Assembly (NCBI RefSeq): GCF_006740045.1
Contig: NZ_AP019749.1
Coordinates: 825,001-889,000, forward strand
Origin: Comamonas terrigena NBRC 13299
GTDB taxonomy: Bacteria > Pseudomonadota > Gammaproteobacteria > Burkholderiales > Burkholderiaceae_C
Reading direction: 5' to 3'
DNA: 64,000 bases
In this document: in pieces, positions 20,362 to 29,777 of the stretch
Numbering within the stretch: the first letter of the stretch is position 1
How the letters are laid out: each line of letters begins with the position of its first letter
The notes under the pieces: model-generated
What the model saw: only the letters and a program-made list of their open reading frames with translations
What the model was told of the DNA's origin: nothing
Database searches by the model: none
Position numbers and translations under genes: made by a program

Positions 20362-20379
20362 GTGACGGGCACGTGACGG
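20362..20379 (-). promoter_or_regulatory. candidate Pho box before ugpB
   Basis: Minus strand reads CCGTCAC-GTGC-CCGTCAC: two identical 7-mers with a 4-base spacer, the exact geometry of a Pho box (CTGTCAT-N4-CTGTCAY). Each unit differs from consensus at one or two bases. A TAATAT that could serve as -10 lies at 20340-20335, about one helical turn further downstream than in the E. coli arrangement. The rest of 20291-20642 shows nothing else definite. Confidence 0.6.
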
Positions 20380-20642
20380 GGTTTCCCCCTGGCGCGGATG
20401 CCACATGGCTCCGATTTCATGCAGTTGTCACTAAACGTTGTGGCGCATTCTATGTTCGCTTCTATTCGATGTCGTTCCTGATTTTTCCTATCTGGGGTCT
20501 TGAAGCCGTGCGCTGGATCAGAGAATGCAGTGGCGGCGCGGTGGCTTAGGGTGAACCCCGGCAGAAACCGGGGCCCTGGCATAAAATCACGCTCCCCATG
20601 GCTAAGGAGCGCCCTTCAGGGTGCCCACCCCCGGTCCACCAC

Positions 20643-23600
20643 ATGAATGCACCGATTGCGCAGGCCGCCTTGTTGGGCAAGACGGCTGAACCTGCCCGAC
20701 TCCGCGAGATTCCCTATAACTACACCTCGTTTTCTGACCGGGAAATCGTGATCCGCCTGCTTGGCGCGCCAGCCTGGAGCGTGCTGGAGCTGTTGCGCAG
20801 CGAACGCCAGACCGGCCGTTCTGCCCGCATGCTCTACGAAGTGCTGGGCGACATCTGGGTGGTGCAACGCAACCCCTACCTGCAGGACGACCTGTTCCAC
20901 AACCCCGACCGCCGCAAGCAGCTGGTGGAGGCGCTGGAACACCGCATGGCCGAGGTGCAAAAGCGCCGCGTCCCCGAGGCCGATGCCCAGCGCGACGCCC
21001 TGGTGGGCGAGCTGATCGAGGCGGCCAACAATGCCGTGCGCGAGTTCGACCGCACCTTTGACGAAGCCGAGAAGCTGCGCCAGCGCGTGCGCAAGACGCT
21101 GGGCAAGCTGACGCACAAGGACAACATCAAGTTCGATGGCCTGTCGCGCGTCAGCCATGTGACCGATGCCACCGACTGGCGGGTGGAATACCCCTTTGTG
21201 GTGCTGACCCCGGATTCCGAAGTGGAGATGGCCGGCCTCGTCAAAGGCTGTATCGACATCGGCCTGACCATCATCCCGCGTGGAGGCGGCACCGGCTACA
21301 CCGGCGGCGCGATTCCGCTGACCTGGCGCTCGGTGGTGATCAACACCGAAAAGCTCGATGCCATCACCGAAGTCGAGATGGTGCAGCTGCCCGGCGTGAG
21401 CCACCCCGTGCCCACGGTGTGGACCGAGGCCGGCGTGGTGACCCAGCGCGTGGCCGATGCGGCCGAGCGTGGCGGCTTTGTGTTCGCCGTGGACCCGACA
21501 TCGATTGAAGCCTCCTGCATCGGCGGCAACATCGCCATGAATGCCGGCGGCAAGAAAGCCGTGCTGTGGGGCACGGCCCTGGACAACCTGGCCAGCTGGC
21601 GCATGGTGACACCCGATGCGCAGTGGCTGGAAGTGACCCGCGTGGACCACAACCTGGGCAAGATCCACGACGCCGAGATGGCCAGCTTCGAGCTGAAGTA
21701 CTTCGAGGCGGACGGCAAGACCCCGGTGCGCAGCGAACGCCTGGACATTCCCGGCCACAAGTTCCGCAAGGAAGGCCTGGGCAAGGATGTGACGGACAAG
21801 TTCCTCTCCGGCCTGCCCGGGGTGCAGAAGGAAGGCACGGACGGCCTGATCACCAGCGCCCGCTGGGTGGTGCACCGCATGCCGGCCCATACGCGCACGG
21901 TGTGCATGGAGTTCTTCGGCAACGCCAAGGATGCCGTGCCCTCGATCGTCGAGATCAAGGACTACATGTTCGCCGAGCAAAAGCGCAGTGGCGTGCTGCT
22001 GGCCGGCCTGGAGCATCTGGACGACCGCTATCTGCGCGCCGTGGGCTATGCCACCAAGAGCAAGAAGGGCGATGGCCACCTGCCCAAGATGGTGCTGATC
22101 GGCGACATCGTGGGCGACGACGCCGACGAAGTGGCGCGCGTGACCAGCGAAGTGGTGCGCATTGCCAATTCGCGCAACGGCGAAGGCTTCATCGCCATCA
22201 GTGCCGAGGCGCGCAAGAAGTTCTGGCTGGACCGCAAGCGCACGGCGGCCATCAGCCGCCACACCAACGCCTTCAAGATCAATGAGGACGTGGTGATCCC
22301 GCTGCCGCGCATGGCCGAGTACACCGACGGCATCGAGCGCATCAATATCGAACTCTCTCTGCGCAACAAGATCAAGCTGTGCGATGCGCTGCTGGCCTTC
22401 CTGCAGCAGGGCAATCTGCCGCTGGGCAAGCAGGACGACGCCGGCGACATTCCCACGGCCGAGCTGCTGGAAGACCGCGTGCTCCAGGCCGTGGAGCTGG
22501 TGCAGGAAGTGCGTGATCTGTGGGCGGGCTGGCTGCGCGATGTGGCGACCCTGTTCCCGCAGCTGCAGGACCACACGCTGCGCTCCAGCTGGAAGACGCA
22601 GATCAAGGCCCCGCTGGCGCAGATCTTCAACGGCGAAGCCTTCAAGCCTTTGCTGGACGAGGCAGCGCAGGTCCACCAGCGCGTGCTCAAGGGCCGTGTG
22701 TGGGTGGCGCTGCACATGCACGCCGGCGACGGCAATGTGCACACCAACATCCCGGTCAACTCCGACGACTACGAGATGCTGCAGACCGCCCACGAAGCCG
22801 TGGCGCGCATCATGCAGCTGGCCCGCAGCCTGGATGGCGTGATTTCGGGTGAACACGGCATCGGCATCACCAAGCTGGAGTTCCTGACCGACGAAGAGCT
22901 GCAGCCGTTTGCCGACTACAAGCAGCGCGTGGACCCTGAGGGGCGTTTCAACCGCGGCAAGCTGATCCGCGAGAAAAGCGGCCTGGTGCCCGCCCGCTCG
23001 CCGCGCGAAGCGCTGATGTATGCCGACCTGACCAACGCCTACACGCCATCGTTTGGCCTGATGGGGCATGAGTCGCTGATCATGCAGCAGAGCGACATCG
23101 GCGCCATTGCCGACTCGGTCAAGGACTGCCTGCGCTGCGGCAAGTGCAAGCCGGTGTGCAACACGCACGTGCCGGGCGCCAATCTGCTGTATTCGCCGCG
23201 CAACAAGATTCTGGCCACCTCGCTGCTGGTGGAAGCCTTTCTGTACGAGGAGCAGACGCGCCGTGGCGTGTCCATCAAGCACTGGCAGGAGTTCGAGGAT
23301 GTGGCCGACCACTGCACCGTCTGCCACAAGTGCTTCACGCCCTGCCCGGTCAAGATCGACTTCGGCGACGTGACCATGAACATGCGCAATCTGCTGCGCA
23401 AGATGGGCAAAAAGAGCTTCAATCCGGGCAACAAGATGGCCATGGCCATGCTCAATGCCACCAACCCCGACACCATCAAGCTGCTGCGCAAGGGCATGGT
23501 GGGCGTGGGCTTCAAGGCGCAGCGCATTGCGTCCGACCTGCTGCATGCGGTGGCCAAGCCGCAGCTCAAGCACCCGCCAGCGTCGGTGGGCAAGCCTGCG

Positions 23601-24542
23601 CTCAAGGAGCAGGTGATCCACTTCGTGAACAAGAAGCTGCCCGGCGGTCTGCCCAACAAGACGGCCCGCGCGCTGCTGGACATCGAAGACAAGGAGTACG
23701 TGCCCATCATCCGCAATCCGCAGACCACCAGTGCGGACACGGAAGCGGTGTTCTACTTCCCCGGCTGCGGCTCGGAGCGCCTGTTCAGCCAGGTGGGCCT
23801 GGCCACGCAGGCCATGCTGTGGCATTCCGGCGTGCAGACCGTGATGCCTCCGGGCTATCTGTGCTGTGGCTACCCGCAGCGCGGCAGCGGCCAGTACGAC
23901 GTGGCGGACAAGATGATCACCGACAACCGGGTGCAGTTCCACCGCGTGGCCAACACGCTGAACTACCTGGATATCAAGACGGTGGTGGTGTCCTGCGGTA
24001 CCTGCTATGACCAGCTGCAGGGCTACCACTTCGACAAGATCTTCCCGGGTTGCCGCATCATCGACATCCACGAGTTCCTGCTGGAAAAGGGCATCACCTT
24101 GCCGCAAGGCCAGGGCGGCTACCTCTACCACGACCCCTGCCACAGCCCCATGAAGCTGCAGGACCCGATGAAGACCGTGAAGGCTCTGGTGGGCGACGGC
24201 GTGATCAAGAGCGACCGCTGCTGCGGCGAATCCGGCACGCTGGCGGTGTCGCGTCCCGATATCTCCACCCAGATCCGTTTCCGCAAGGAACAGGAAATCC
24301 TGAAGGGCGAGGCCGAGTTGCGCGCCAACGGCGCGGTGGGCGAGAAGGAGAACGTGAAGATCCTGACCAGCTGCCCCGCCTGCCTGCAAGGGCTGAGCCG
24401 TTACGGCAATGACCTGAAGGATGGCCTGCTGGAAGCCGACTACATCGTGATCGAGATGGCCAAGCAGATCCTGGGCGAGAACTGGCTGCCCGAGTACGTG
24501 GCCCGCGCCAACAACGGCGGCATCGAACGGGTGCTGCTGTGA
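20643..24542 (+). CDS. DUF3683 / FAD-binding / FeS multidomain dehydrogenase
   Basis: Very large (1299-residue) flavo-iron-sulfur oxidoreductase, probably oxidising a 2-hydroxy acid such as D-lactate or glycolate and passing electrons through FeS clusters. Domain order: a DUF3683-type N-terminus (about 15-160); a PCMH-type FAD-binding domain with [11 protein letters not shown] near 211 and [17 protein letters not shown] near 290; an FAD-oxidase C domain (about 430-780) ending with [15 protein letters not shown] and GEHGIG. Two 4Fe-4S motifs follow at about 829 ([11 protein letters not shown]) and 891 ([12 protein letters not shown]). Last come two CCG cysteine-rich domains (PGCGSERL near 1040, [30 protein letters not shown]). 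Thus it fuses GlcD-like and GlcF-like parts. An ATG at 20598 would add 15 residues; neither start has a clear Shine-Dalgarno. The next gene overlaps by 4 bases. Confidence 0.85.
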   Translation: MNAPIAQAALLGKTAEPARLREIPYNYTSFSDREIVIRLLGAPAWSVLELLRSERQTGRSARMLYEVLGDIWVVQRNPYLQDDLFHNPDRRKQLVEALEHRMAEVQKRRVPEADAQRDALVGELIEAANNAVREFDRTFDEAEKLRQRVRKTLGKLTHKDNIKFDGLSRVSHVTDATDWRVEYPFVVLTPDSEVEMAGLVKGCIDIGLTIIPRGGGTGYTGGAIPLTWRSVVINTEKLDAITEVEMVQLPGVSHPVPTVWTEAGVVTQRVADAAERGGFVFAVDPTSIEASCIGGNIAMNAGGKKAVLWGTALDNLASWRMVTPDAQWLEVTRVDHNLGKIHDAEMASFELKYFEADGKTPVRSERLDIPGHKFRKEGLGKDVTDKFLSGLPGVQKEGTDGLITSARWVVHRMPAHTRTVCMEFFGNAKDAVPSIVEIKDYMFAEQKRSGVLLAGLEHLDDRYLRAVGYATKSKKGDGHLPKMVLIGDIVGDDADEVARVTSEVVRIANSRNGEGFIAISAEARKKFWLDRKRTAAISRHTNAFKINEDVVIPLPRMAEYTDGIERINIELSLRNKIKLCDALLAFLQQGNLPLGKQDDAGDIPTAELLEDRVLQAVELVQEVRDLWAGWLRDVATLFPQLQDHTLRSSWKTQIKAPLAQIFNGEAFKPLLDEAAQVHQRVLKGRVWVALHMHAGDGNVHTNIPVNSDDYEMLQTAHEAVARIMQLARSLDGVISGEHGIGITKLEFLTDEELQPFADYKQRVDPEGRFNRGKLIREKSGLVPARSPREALMYADLTNAYTPSFGLMGHESLIMQQSDIGAIADSVKDCLRCGKCKPVCNTHVPGANLLYSPRNKILATSLLVEAFLYEEQTRRGVSIKHWQEFEDVADHCTVCHKCFTPCPVKIDFGDVTMNMRNLLRKMGKKSFNPGNKMAMAMLNATNPDTIKLLRKGMVGVGFKAQRIASDLLHAVAKPQLKHPPASVGKPALKEQVIHFVNKKLPGGLPNKTARALLDIEDKEYVPIIRNPQTTSADTEAVFYFPGCGSERLFSQVGLATQAMLWHSGVQTVMPPGYLCCGYPQRGSGQYDVADKMITDNRVQFHRVANTLNYLDIKTVVVSCGTCYDQLQGYHFDKIFPGCRIIDIHEFLLEKGITLPQGQGGYLYHDPCHSPMKLQDPMKTVKALVGDGVIKSDRCCGESGTLAVSRPDISTQIRFRKEQEILKGEAELRANGAVGEKENVKILTSCPACLQGLSRYGNDLKDGLLEADYIVIEMAKQILGENWLPEYVARANNGGIERVLL

Positions 24543-24994
24543 GCACCGCCGTGGCCTCCACCGCACCAGCCGGCTGCCCCTTGTGCGACGGCCTGGGTGG
24601 CGCGCTGGTCTGGCAAGGGCGCAACGCCCGCGTGATCCGTGCGCAGGAAGAGGGCTTTCCCGCCTTCTACCGCGTGGTGTGGACGGCGCATGCGGCCGAG
24701 TTCACCGACCTGAGCGCCGCCGAGCGCGCCGAGTGCATGGAACTGGTGGCCGCGGTGGAGCGCGTGCTGCGCGACCGGCTGTCGCCCGACAAGGTCAATC
24801 TGGCCGCCTTGGGCAATATGGTGGCCCATCTGCACTGGCACGTGATTGCGCGCTGGCGCTGGGACAGCCACTTTCCCGGTTCCGTCTGGGCCGCGGTGCA
24901 GCGCCCGCGCGATCCGGGACGCGAGGCCGAGGTGCAGGCCCAGCTCGACGCCACGGACCGCGCGATCGCCGCGGCACTGGATGCGCGGACGTGA
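24539..24994 (+). CDS. HIT-family hydrolase
   Basis: A 151-residue histidine-triad protein, probably a nucleotide phosphoramidase or hydrolase. The triad HLHWH (His97, His99, His101) follows NMVAHL. The N-terminal CPLCDG resembles the zinc-binding Cys pair of some HIT proteins, though the partner histidine is not certain. It starts with GTG inside the stop of the DUF3683 gene (GTGA overlap), so translation is coupled. No functional link to the dehydrogenase is known; co-transcription is clear. Confidence 0.85.
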   Translation: MSTAVASTAPAGCPLCDGLGGALVWQGRNARVIRAQEEGFPAFYRVVWTAHAAEFTDLSAAERAECMELVAAVERVLRDRLSPDKVNLAALGNMVAHLHWHVIARWRWDSHFPGSVWAAVQRPRDPGREAEVQAQLDATDRAIAAALDART

Positions 24995-25049
24995 ACACAA
25001 CAGCAGCTGCATGTGCACCAGCAGCGCAGGTTTTAGATAGGTAATTGCC

Positions 25050-25535
25050 ATGGCTGACATGCCTCTTCCCCAGTCCATCACCCTGCACGGCGCCTCGCGC
25101 GTGCTGGAGCTGGGCTATGCCGACGGCGCCGTGCACCGTCTGCCGTTTGAACTGCTGCGCGTGTATTCGCCTTCGGCCGAAGTGCAGGGCCACGGCCCGG
25201 GCCAGGAAGTGCTGCAGACCGGCAAGCGCGATGTGACCATCGTCAACCTGGAGCCCGTGGGCAATTACGCGCTCAAGCCCTTCTTCAGCGACGGCCACGA
25301 AAGTGGTCTGTACACCTGGACCTATCTGTACGAGATGGGCAGCAAGCAGGAGGCGCTGTGGGCCGACTATCTGGCACGCTTGGCGGCGGCCGGTGTGGAC
25401 CGTGACACGCCCATGCCAGGCAAGGCCAGCGGCGGCAGCTGCGGCACGGGCGGTGGTTGCGGCAGCAGCAGCGCCGAGGCCCCGGCCGCCAGCGGTGGCG
25501 GCTGCGGCAGCGGTTCTTGTGGCTGCGGCGCCTGA
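25050..25535 (+). CDS. DUF971 protein with Cys/Gly-rich tail
   Basis: A 161-residue protein. The first 115 residues form a DUF971 (gamma-butyrobetaine hydroxylase N-terminal-like) domain: ITLHGASRVLELGYADG, LPFELLRVYSPSAEVQGHG and YALKPFFSDGHESGLYTW. Residues about 128-161 are Gly/Ser/Ala with five cysteines (SCGTGGGC, GGGCGSGSCGCGA), a likely metal- or cluster-binding tail. DUF971 proteins have been linked to FeS assembly (ApbC/Mrp neighbours). It lies 55 bp after the HIT gene and 200 bp before ubiE. Confidence 0.82.
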   Translation: MADMPLPQSITLHGASRVLELGYADGAVHRLPFELLRVYSPSAEVQGHGPGQEVLQTGKRDVTIVNLEPVGNYALKPFFSDGHESGLYTWTYLYEMGSKQEALWADYLARLAAAGVDRDTPMPGKASGGSCGTGGGCGSSSAEAPAASGGGCGSGSCGCGA

Positions 25536-25619
25536 TCCCGCGCAACCCCCTTCGTGGCGACGGCAGGAACTTGGACCCCGTACAGCAGTCCAATTCTCTG
25601 CGGTGCTATAGTTAAAGTA

Positions 25620-25643
25620 GCTTGCGCTGCACGTGGCGCAAGC
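25620..25643. promoter_or_regulatory. inverted repeat upstream of ubiE
   Basis: GCTTGCGC-N8-GCGCAAGC, a perfect 8-bp inverted repeat about 90 bp before the ubiE start. No T run follows, so it is more likely an operator or leader stem than a terminator. A TATAGT that could be a -10 box lies at 25607-25612. Confidence 0.3.
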
Positions 25644-25734
25644 GTTTATCGCCCCTTTGGCTTGAAGTGATGCCCTGTTGCACTACGGGGTTGTCGCTGT
25701 ACGAGCCGCCCGGGGCTGCTTACATTCCTGTCCT

Positions 25735-26466
25735 ATGAGCAGCACACATTTTGGTTTCGAGACCGTTGACGAGAAAGACAAGGCCAGCCGCGTGCGCGGC
25801 GTGTTTGACTCGGTCGCGTCCAAGTACGACATCATGAATGACTTGATGTCCGGCGGTCTGCACCGTGCCTGGAAGGCCTACACCGTGATGGTGGCCAACC
25901 TCAAGGAAGGGGACCAGGTGCTGGACATCGCCGGGGGGACCGGCGATCTGTCGATGGCGTTTTCCAAGAAGGTCGGCAATAGCGGCCGCGTGGTGCACAC
26001 CGACATCAACGAAGCCATGCTGCGCACGGGCCGCAACCGTCTGGTGGACAAGGGCATCATCCTGCCCACCCTGGTGTGCGATGCCGAAAAGCTGCCGTTC
26101 CCCGACGCGCACTTCGATCTGGTGAGCGTGGCCTTCGGCCTGCGCAACATGACGCACAAGGACGCTGCGCTCAAGGAAATGAACCGCGTGCTCAAGCCTG
26201 GCGGCAAGCTGCTGGTGCTGGAGTTCTCCAAGGTGGCCAAGCCGCTGGAGAAGTCCTATGACTTGTACTCATTCAAGGTGCTGCCCTTCCTGGGTAAGCT
26301 GGTGGCGGGCGATGACTCCAGCTACCGCTATCTGGCGGAGTCCATCCGCATGCACCCGGGGCAGGAAGCGCTCAAGACCCTGATGCAGGACGCGGGTTTC
26401 GGGCATGTGGACTATCACAACATGACGGGCGGCATCGTGGCCCTGCATGTGGGTATCAAGTGCTGA
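25735..26466 (+). CDS. ubiE: Demethylmenaquinone/ubiquinone C-methyltransferase
   Basis: S-adenosylmethionine-dependent C-methyltransferase of ubiquinone (and menaquinone) synthesis. The 243-residue protein has [21 protein letters not shown] near residue 24 (UbiE/COQ5 signature 1), [12 protein letters not shown] near 62 and [16 protein letters not shown] near 150 (signature 2). The ATG at 25735 starts MSSTHFGF, the normal N-terminus; upstream codons in the same frame are not conserved-looking. It begins the ubiE - Tim44-like - ubiJ - ubiB run. Confidence 0.97.
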   Translation: MSSTHFGFETVDEKDKASRVRGVFDSVASKYDIMNDLMSGGLHRAWKAYTVMVANLKEGDQVLDIAGGTGDLSMAFSKKVGNSGRVVHTDINEAMLRTGRNRLVDKGIILPTLVCDAEKLPFPDAHFDLVSVAFGLRNMTHKDAALKEMNRVLKPGGKLLVLEFSKVAKPLEKSYDLYSFKVLPFLGKLVAGDDSSYRYLAESIRMHPGQEALKTLMQDAGFGHVDYHNMTGGIVALHVGIKC

Positions 26467-26511
26467 CGCTGAAAGGACAGGTACCTATGCAGTACGGATT
26501 TTCAAAAGGTT

Positions 26512-26540
26512 TTGGTTAGTTCGGAATTTTTTCCCATTAT
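26512..26540 (+). promoter_or_regulatory. possible sigma-70 promoter for the Tim44-like gene
   Basis: TTGGTT and CATTAT with a 17-bp spacer in a locally AT-rich gap after ubiE. The predicted start leaves a leader of roughly 10 bases holding AGGAGA. Confidence 0.3.
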
Positions 26541-26555
26541 TAGGAGAGCAAAGCA

Positions 26556-27539
26556 ATGATGAAGGTGTGGGCAGTGGTTTTGGTCGCAGCGTTGGCTGTG
26601 GTGCATCCCTCCGTGGAAGCCAAACGCATGGGCGGTGGCGGTTCCATGGGCAAGCAGTCGAGCAATGTGACGCAGCGTGAAGCTGCGCCCCGTGCACCCC
26701 AGCAAGCACCGGCCCAGCAACAGGCCGCAACCCCCAAGCCCGCTACCCCGGCCGCCACGCCGGCAGCGCCTGCCAAGAAGCCCTGGGGCGCCATGCTGGG
26801 CGGCCTGGCCGCAGGTCTGGGCCTGGCCTGGCTGGCCCATTCGCTGGGTTTTGGTGAAGCCTTCGCCAACATGCTGATGTTCGGTCTGCTGGCACTGGCC
26901 GTGATGGTGGTGATCGGCATGGTCATGCGTGCCCGCAGCAAGCCCAAGGCCGCCGCCAGCGCTGCAGCATCGCCTTTCGCCTTCCAGGGCGCGGGGGCCC
27001 CGGTCCCGGAGGCCGTGGTGCAGCCGCGTGACTACAACCCGAAGAATGTGGGCAATGACGCATCGGCCCGCCCCTGGGAGCAGGACCATGTGCCGGCCAC
27101 CGGCGGCAGCATGATCGGCTCCGGCCTGGCAGCGTCGGCACCGAACTGGAGCGTGCCGGCCGACTTTGATGCCGCAGGCTTCCTGGAAGCCGCCAAGCGC
27201 AACTTCGTGACCCTGCAGGCCGCCTGGGACCGTGGCGATGTCGCCACGCTGCGTTCCATGATGACCGACGAGATGCTGTCCGAGATCAAGAGCCAGCTGC
27301 AAGAGCGTGAAGCCCAGAGCGGCGGCGTGCTCAACCAGACCGATGTGGTGATGATCGAAGCCCAGCTGCTGGGCATTGAAGACCTGGGCCATGCCTACAT
27401 GGCCAGTGTGGAGTTCTCGGGCATGATCCGTGAAGATGCCTCCGCAGGCCCCAGCCCCTTCCGCGAAGTCTGGAATATGACCAAGCCGAAGAGCAATTCC
27501 AGCGGCTGGCTGGTGGCGGGATTGCAGGCACTGCAATAA
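26556..27539 (+). CDS. Tim44-like domain inner-membrane protein
   Basis: A 327-residue protein. The signal peptide or anchor is at 1-22, followed by a Gly-rich stretch (KRMGGGGSMGK). A proline/alanine/glutamine-rich linker spans about 45-75, and two hydrophobic segments lie at about 82-95 and 105-125. The C-terminal Tim44-like/MBA1 domain covers about 190-325 (FLEAAKRNFVTLQAAWDRGD, GHAYMASVEFSGMI). Tim44-like bacterial proteins are mostly uncharacterised; a scaffold or membrane-chaperone role is assumed by analogy. Its place between ubiE and ubiJ suggests, but does not prove, a link with ubiquinone synthesis. It has a good AGGAGAG ribosome site. Confidence 0.85.
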   Translation: MMKVWAVVLVAALAVVHPSVEAKRMGGGGSMGKQSSNVTQREAAPRAPQQAPAQQQAATPKPATPAATPAAPAKKPWGAMLGGLAAGLGLAWLAHSLGFGEAFANMLMFGLLALAVMVVIGMVMRARSKPKAAASAAASPFAFQGAGAPVPEAVVQPRDYNPKNVGNDASARPWEQDHVPATGGSMIGSGLAASAPNWSVPADFDAAGFLEAAKRNFVTLQAAWDRGDVATLRSMMTDEMLSEIKSQLQEREAQSGGVLNQTDVVMIEAQLLGIEDLGHAYMASVEFSGMIREDASAGPSPFREVWNMTKPKSNSSGWLVAGLQALQ

Positions 27540-27565
27540 AAATCTTTCCACTTCAGGAATAATCG

Positions 27566-27600
27566 GGGGACTATGGCAACACAGTCCCCTTTTTCTTTTC
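27566..27600 (+). promoter_or_regulatory. terminator-like hairpin with the ubiJ start codon in its loop
   Basis: Stem GGGGACT (27566-27572) / AGTCCCC (27583-27589), loop ATGGCAACAC, then TTTTTCTTTTC. The loop begins exactly with the ubiJ ATG at 27573, and the T-rich tract encodes ubiJ codons 6-9. It has the form of an intrinsic terminator for the Tim44-like gene overlapping the ubiJ start. Confidence 0.6.
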
Positions 27601-28178
27601 TCAACGGCCTGGTCGAACGCGTGGTGGAAACCGTGCAGCCGCCCCAGTGGCTGGTGCACGAAACCCAGCAGCGCGTCGTGCTCTTCCTCAACCATGTGCT
27701 GATGCAGGAGAAAGCGGCCATGGAGCGCCTGGTGCGCCAGAAAGGGCGTGTGGCCCGGGTGCAGTGGCGCAATTTCAATATGGCGCTGCTGATCACGCCG
27801 GCCGGCCTGTTCAATCTGGCCCCCGAAGGCGCCACCCCCGACCTGCTGCTGGAAATTGCCGACAGCAACCCGCTGGTGCTGGCCAAGACGGCCCTGCGCG
27901 GCGACAAGCCCGCCATCCGCATCGAGGGTGATGTGCAGCTGGCGGCCGACATCCACTGGCTGGTCGACAACGTCGAGTGGGATGTGGAAGAAGATCTGGC
28001 ACGCATCATCGGTGACACGCCGGCCCACATGATCGGCAGCGCGGCCCGCAAGCTGGCCCAGGGGCTGCGCCAGTTCGTCGGTGCCCGCATGGCCAAGGCC
28101 GATGAGGCCACCACACCTGCCCCCGGCGCACAGAACAACCTGCCGGTGGCCGACGCCGAGCCGCGCCAGCCGCAATGA
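27573..28178 (+). CDS. ubiJ: Ubiquinone biosynthesis accessory factor UbiJ (SCP2-like)
   Basis: A 201-residue cytosolic accessory factor that binds polyprenyl intermediates and helps hold together the Ubi complex. It has an SCP2-like fold ([47 protein letters not shown]) and a low-complexity C-terminus. The ubiE-(Tim44-like)-ubiJ-ubiB context supports UbiJ rather than a generic SCP2 protein. The start codon sits in the loop of a strong hairpin. The stop overlaps the ubiB start (ATGA). Confidence 0.88.
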   Translation: MATQSPFSFLNGLVERVVETVQPPQWLVHETQQRVVLFLNHVLMQEKAAMERLVRQKGRVARVQWRNFNMALLITPAGLFNLAPEGATPDLLLEIADSNPLVLAKTALRGDKPAIRIEGDVQLAADIHWLVDNVEWDVEEDLARIIGDTPAHMIGSAARKLAQGLRQFVGARMAKADEATTPAPGAQNNLPVADAEPRQPQ

Positions 28179-29743
28179 GCAAGTTCCTGCGGGGCGCCAC
28201 CATCCTCTGGGTGGCCTTGCGCTATGGGCTGGATGAGCTGGTGCTCTCTGGCTTCGAGCATCCCTGGCTGCGCGGCCTGCGCCGCGTGCTGACACTGGGC
28301 CGCAAGCTGGACGCGCCGCGCGGCGTGCGCCTGCGCGAGGCGCTGGAATCGCTGGGCCCGATTTTTGTGAAGTTCGGCCAGGTGCTGTCCACACGCAGCG
28401 ACCTGATGCCGCCCGATGTGGCAGAAGAGCTGGCCAAGCTGCAGGACCGCGTGCCGCCGTTCGATCCCCAGATTGCGGTGGACACCATCGAGAAATCGTT
28501 TCGCAAGCCGCTGGACCAGGTGTTCCTGAGCTTCGAGCGCGTGCCCGTGGCCAGTGCCTCGATCGCCCAGGTGCACTTCGCCACCGTGGTGGACCGGGAT
28601 GGCAAGGAGCGCGAAGTGGCCGTCAAGGTGCTGCGCCCCGGCATGAAGCGCGTGATCGACAAGGATCTGGCGCTGATGCACATGATGGCCAGCTGGGTGG
28701 AGCGGCTTTCCGCCGATGGCAAGCGCCTCAAGCCCCGCCAGGTGGTGGCCGAGTTCGACAACTACCTGCACGACGAGCTGGACCTGATCCGCGAAGCCTC
28801 CAATGCAGCGCAGCTGCGCCGCAACATGGACGGCCTGGATCTGGTGCTGATTCCCGAGGTGTACTGGGATTTCTGCCGCCCCGACGTGATGGTGATGGAG
28901 CGCATGAAGGGCGTTCCCATCAACCAGATCGAGCGTCTGCGTGAAGCCGGGGTGGACATCCCCAAGCTGGCGCGCGACGGAGTCACCATTTTCTTCACCC
29001 AGGTGTTCCGCGACGGCTTTTTCCACGCCGACATGCACCCGGGCAACATCATGGTCAGCCTGGAGCCCGAGACCTTCGGGCGCTATATCTCGCTGGACTT
29101 CGGCATCGTCGGCACGCTGACCGAGTACGACAAGGAGTATCTGGCGCAGAACTTCACGGCCTTCTTCCGGCGTGACTACAAGCGCGTGGCCGAGCTGCAC
29201 ATCGAAAGTGGCTGGGTGCCGCCCACCACCCGGGTGGACGAGCTTGAAGCCGCCATCCGCGCCGTGTGCGAACCGTACTTCGACCGTCCGCTGGCCGAGA
29301 TTTCGCTGGGCATGGTGCTGATGCGTCTGTTCCAGACCTCGCGCCGCTTCCAGGTGGAAATCCAGCCGCAGCTGGTGCTCCTGCAAAAGACCCTGCTCAA
29401 CATCGAGGGCCTGGGCCGCCAGCTGGACCCGAATCTGGACCTGTGGAGCACGGCCAAGCCCTTCCTGGAAAAGTGGATGCTGGACCAGATGGGGCCGCAA
29501 CGTCTGTGGCGCGAACTGAAGGCCGAGGCCCCGCGCTATGCCAAGTTGCTGCCCGAGCTGCCCCGTCTGGTACAGCAGTTCCTGCAGCAGGACCGCCACG
29601 GCAGCCAGCAGGCCATGCGGGAGCTGCTGGCCGAACAGAAGCGCACCAACCGATTGCTGCAGATGATTCTGTACGGGGGCGTGGGCTTTGTGCTGGGCCT
29701 GGTGGTGGTGCGCATCTTGCTAGTGACGCACTTCATTTTCTGA
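28175..29743 (+). CDS. ubiB: UbiB, ABC1/ADCK atypical kinase
   Basis: A 522-residue member of the UbiB/COQ8 kinase-like family needed for ubiquinone synthesis; ATPase activity is thought to help extract lipid precursors. The KxGQ motif ([19 protein letters not shown]) is near residue 67, AxAxS-type [10 protein letters not shown] near 127 and [11 protein letters not shown] near 285. FGIVG follows, and two C-terminal membrane helices end in [20 protein letters not shown]. The 4-base overlap with ubiJ implies translational coupling. Length and motifs are normal. Confidence 0.96.
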   Translation: MSKFLRGATILWVALRYGLDELVLSGFEHPWLRGLRRVLTLGRKLDAPRGVRLREALESLGPIFVKFGQVLSTRSDLMPPDVAEELAKLQDRVPPFDPQIAVDTIEKSFRKPLDQVFLSFERVPVASASIAQVHFATVVDRDGKEREVAVKVLRPGMKRVIDKDLALMHMMASWVERLSADGKRLKPRQVVAEFDNYLHDELDLIREASNAAQLRRNMDGLDLVLIPEVYWDFCRPDVMVMERMKGVPINQIERLREAGVDIPKLARDGVTIFFTQVFRDGFFHADMHPGNIMVSLEPETFGRYISLDFGIVGTLTEYDKEYLAQNFTAFFRRDYKRVAELHIESGWVPPTTRVDELEAAIRAVCEPYFDRPLAEISLGMVLMRLFQTSRRFQVEIQPQLVLLQKTLLNIEGLGRQLDPNLDLWSTAKPFLEKWMLDQMGPQRLWRELKAEAPRYAKLLPELPRLVQQFLQQDRHGSQQAMRELLAEQKRTNRLLQMILYGGVGFVLGLVVVRILLVTHFIF

Positions 29744-29777
29744 ATCTACAAAAACAACTTTCAACGGGAGAACCAGC

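Noticed and set aside
20616..24566. A 1316-codon open frame on the minus strand opposite the DUF3683 dehydrogenase
   Set aside because: Its codon phase mirrors the GC-rich third positions of the real gene, its translation is His/Gln/Ala/Val-rich with no domains, and the plus-strand protein has clear catalytic motifs. It is a GC shadow.
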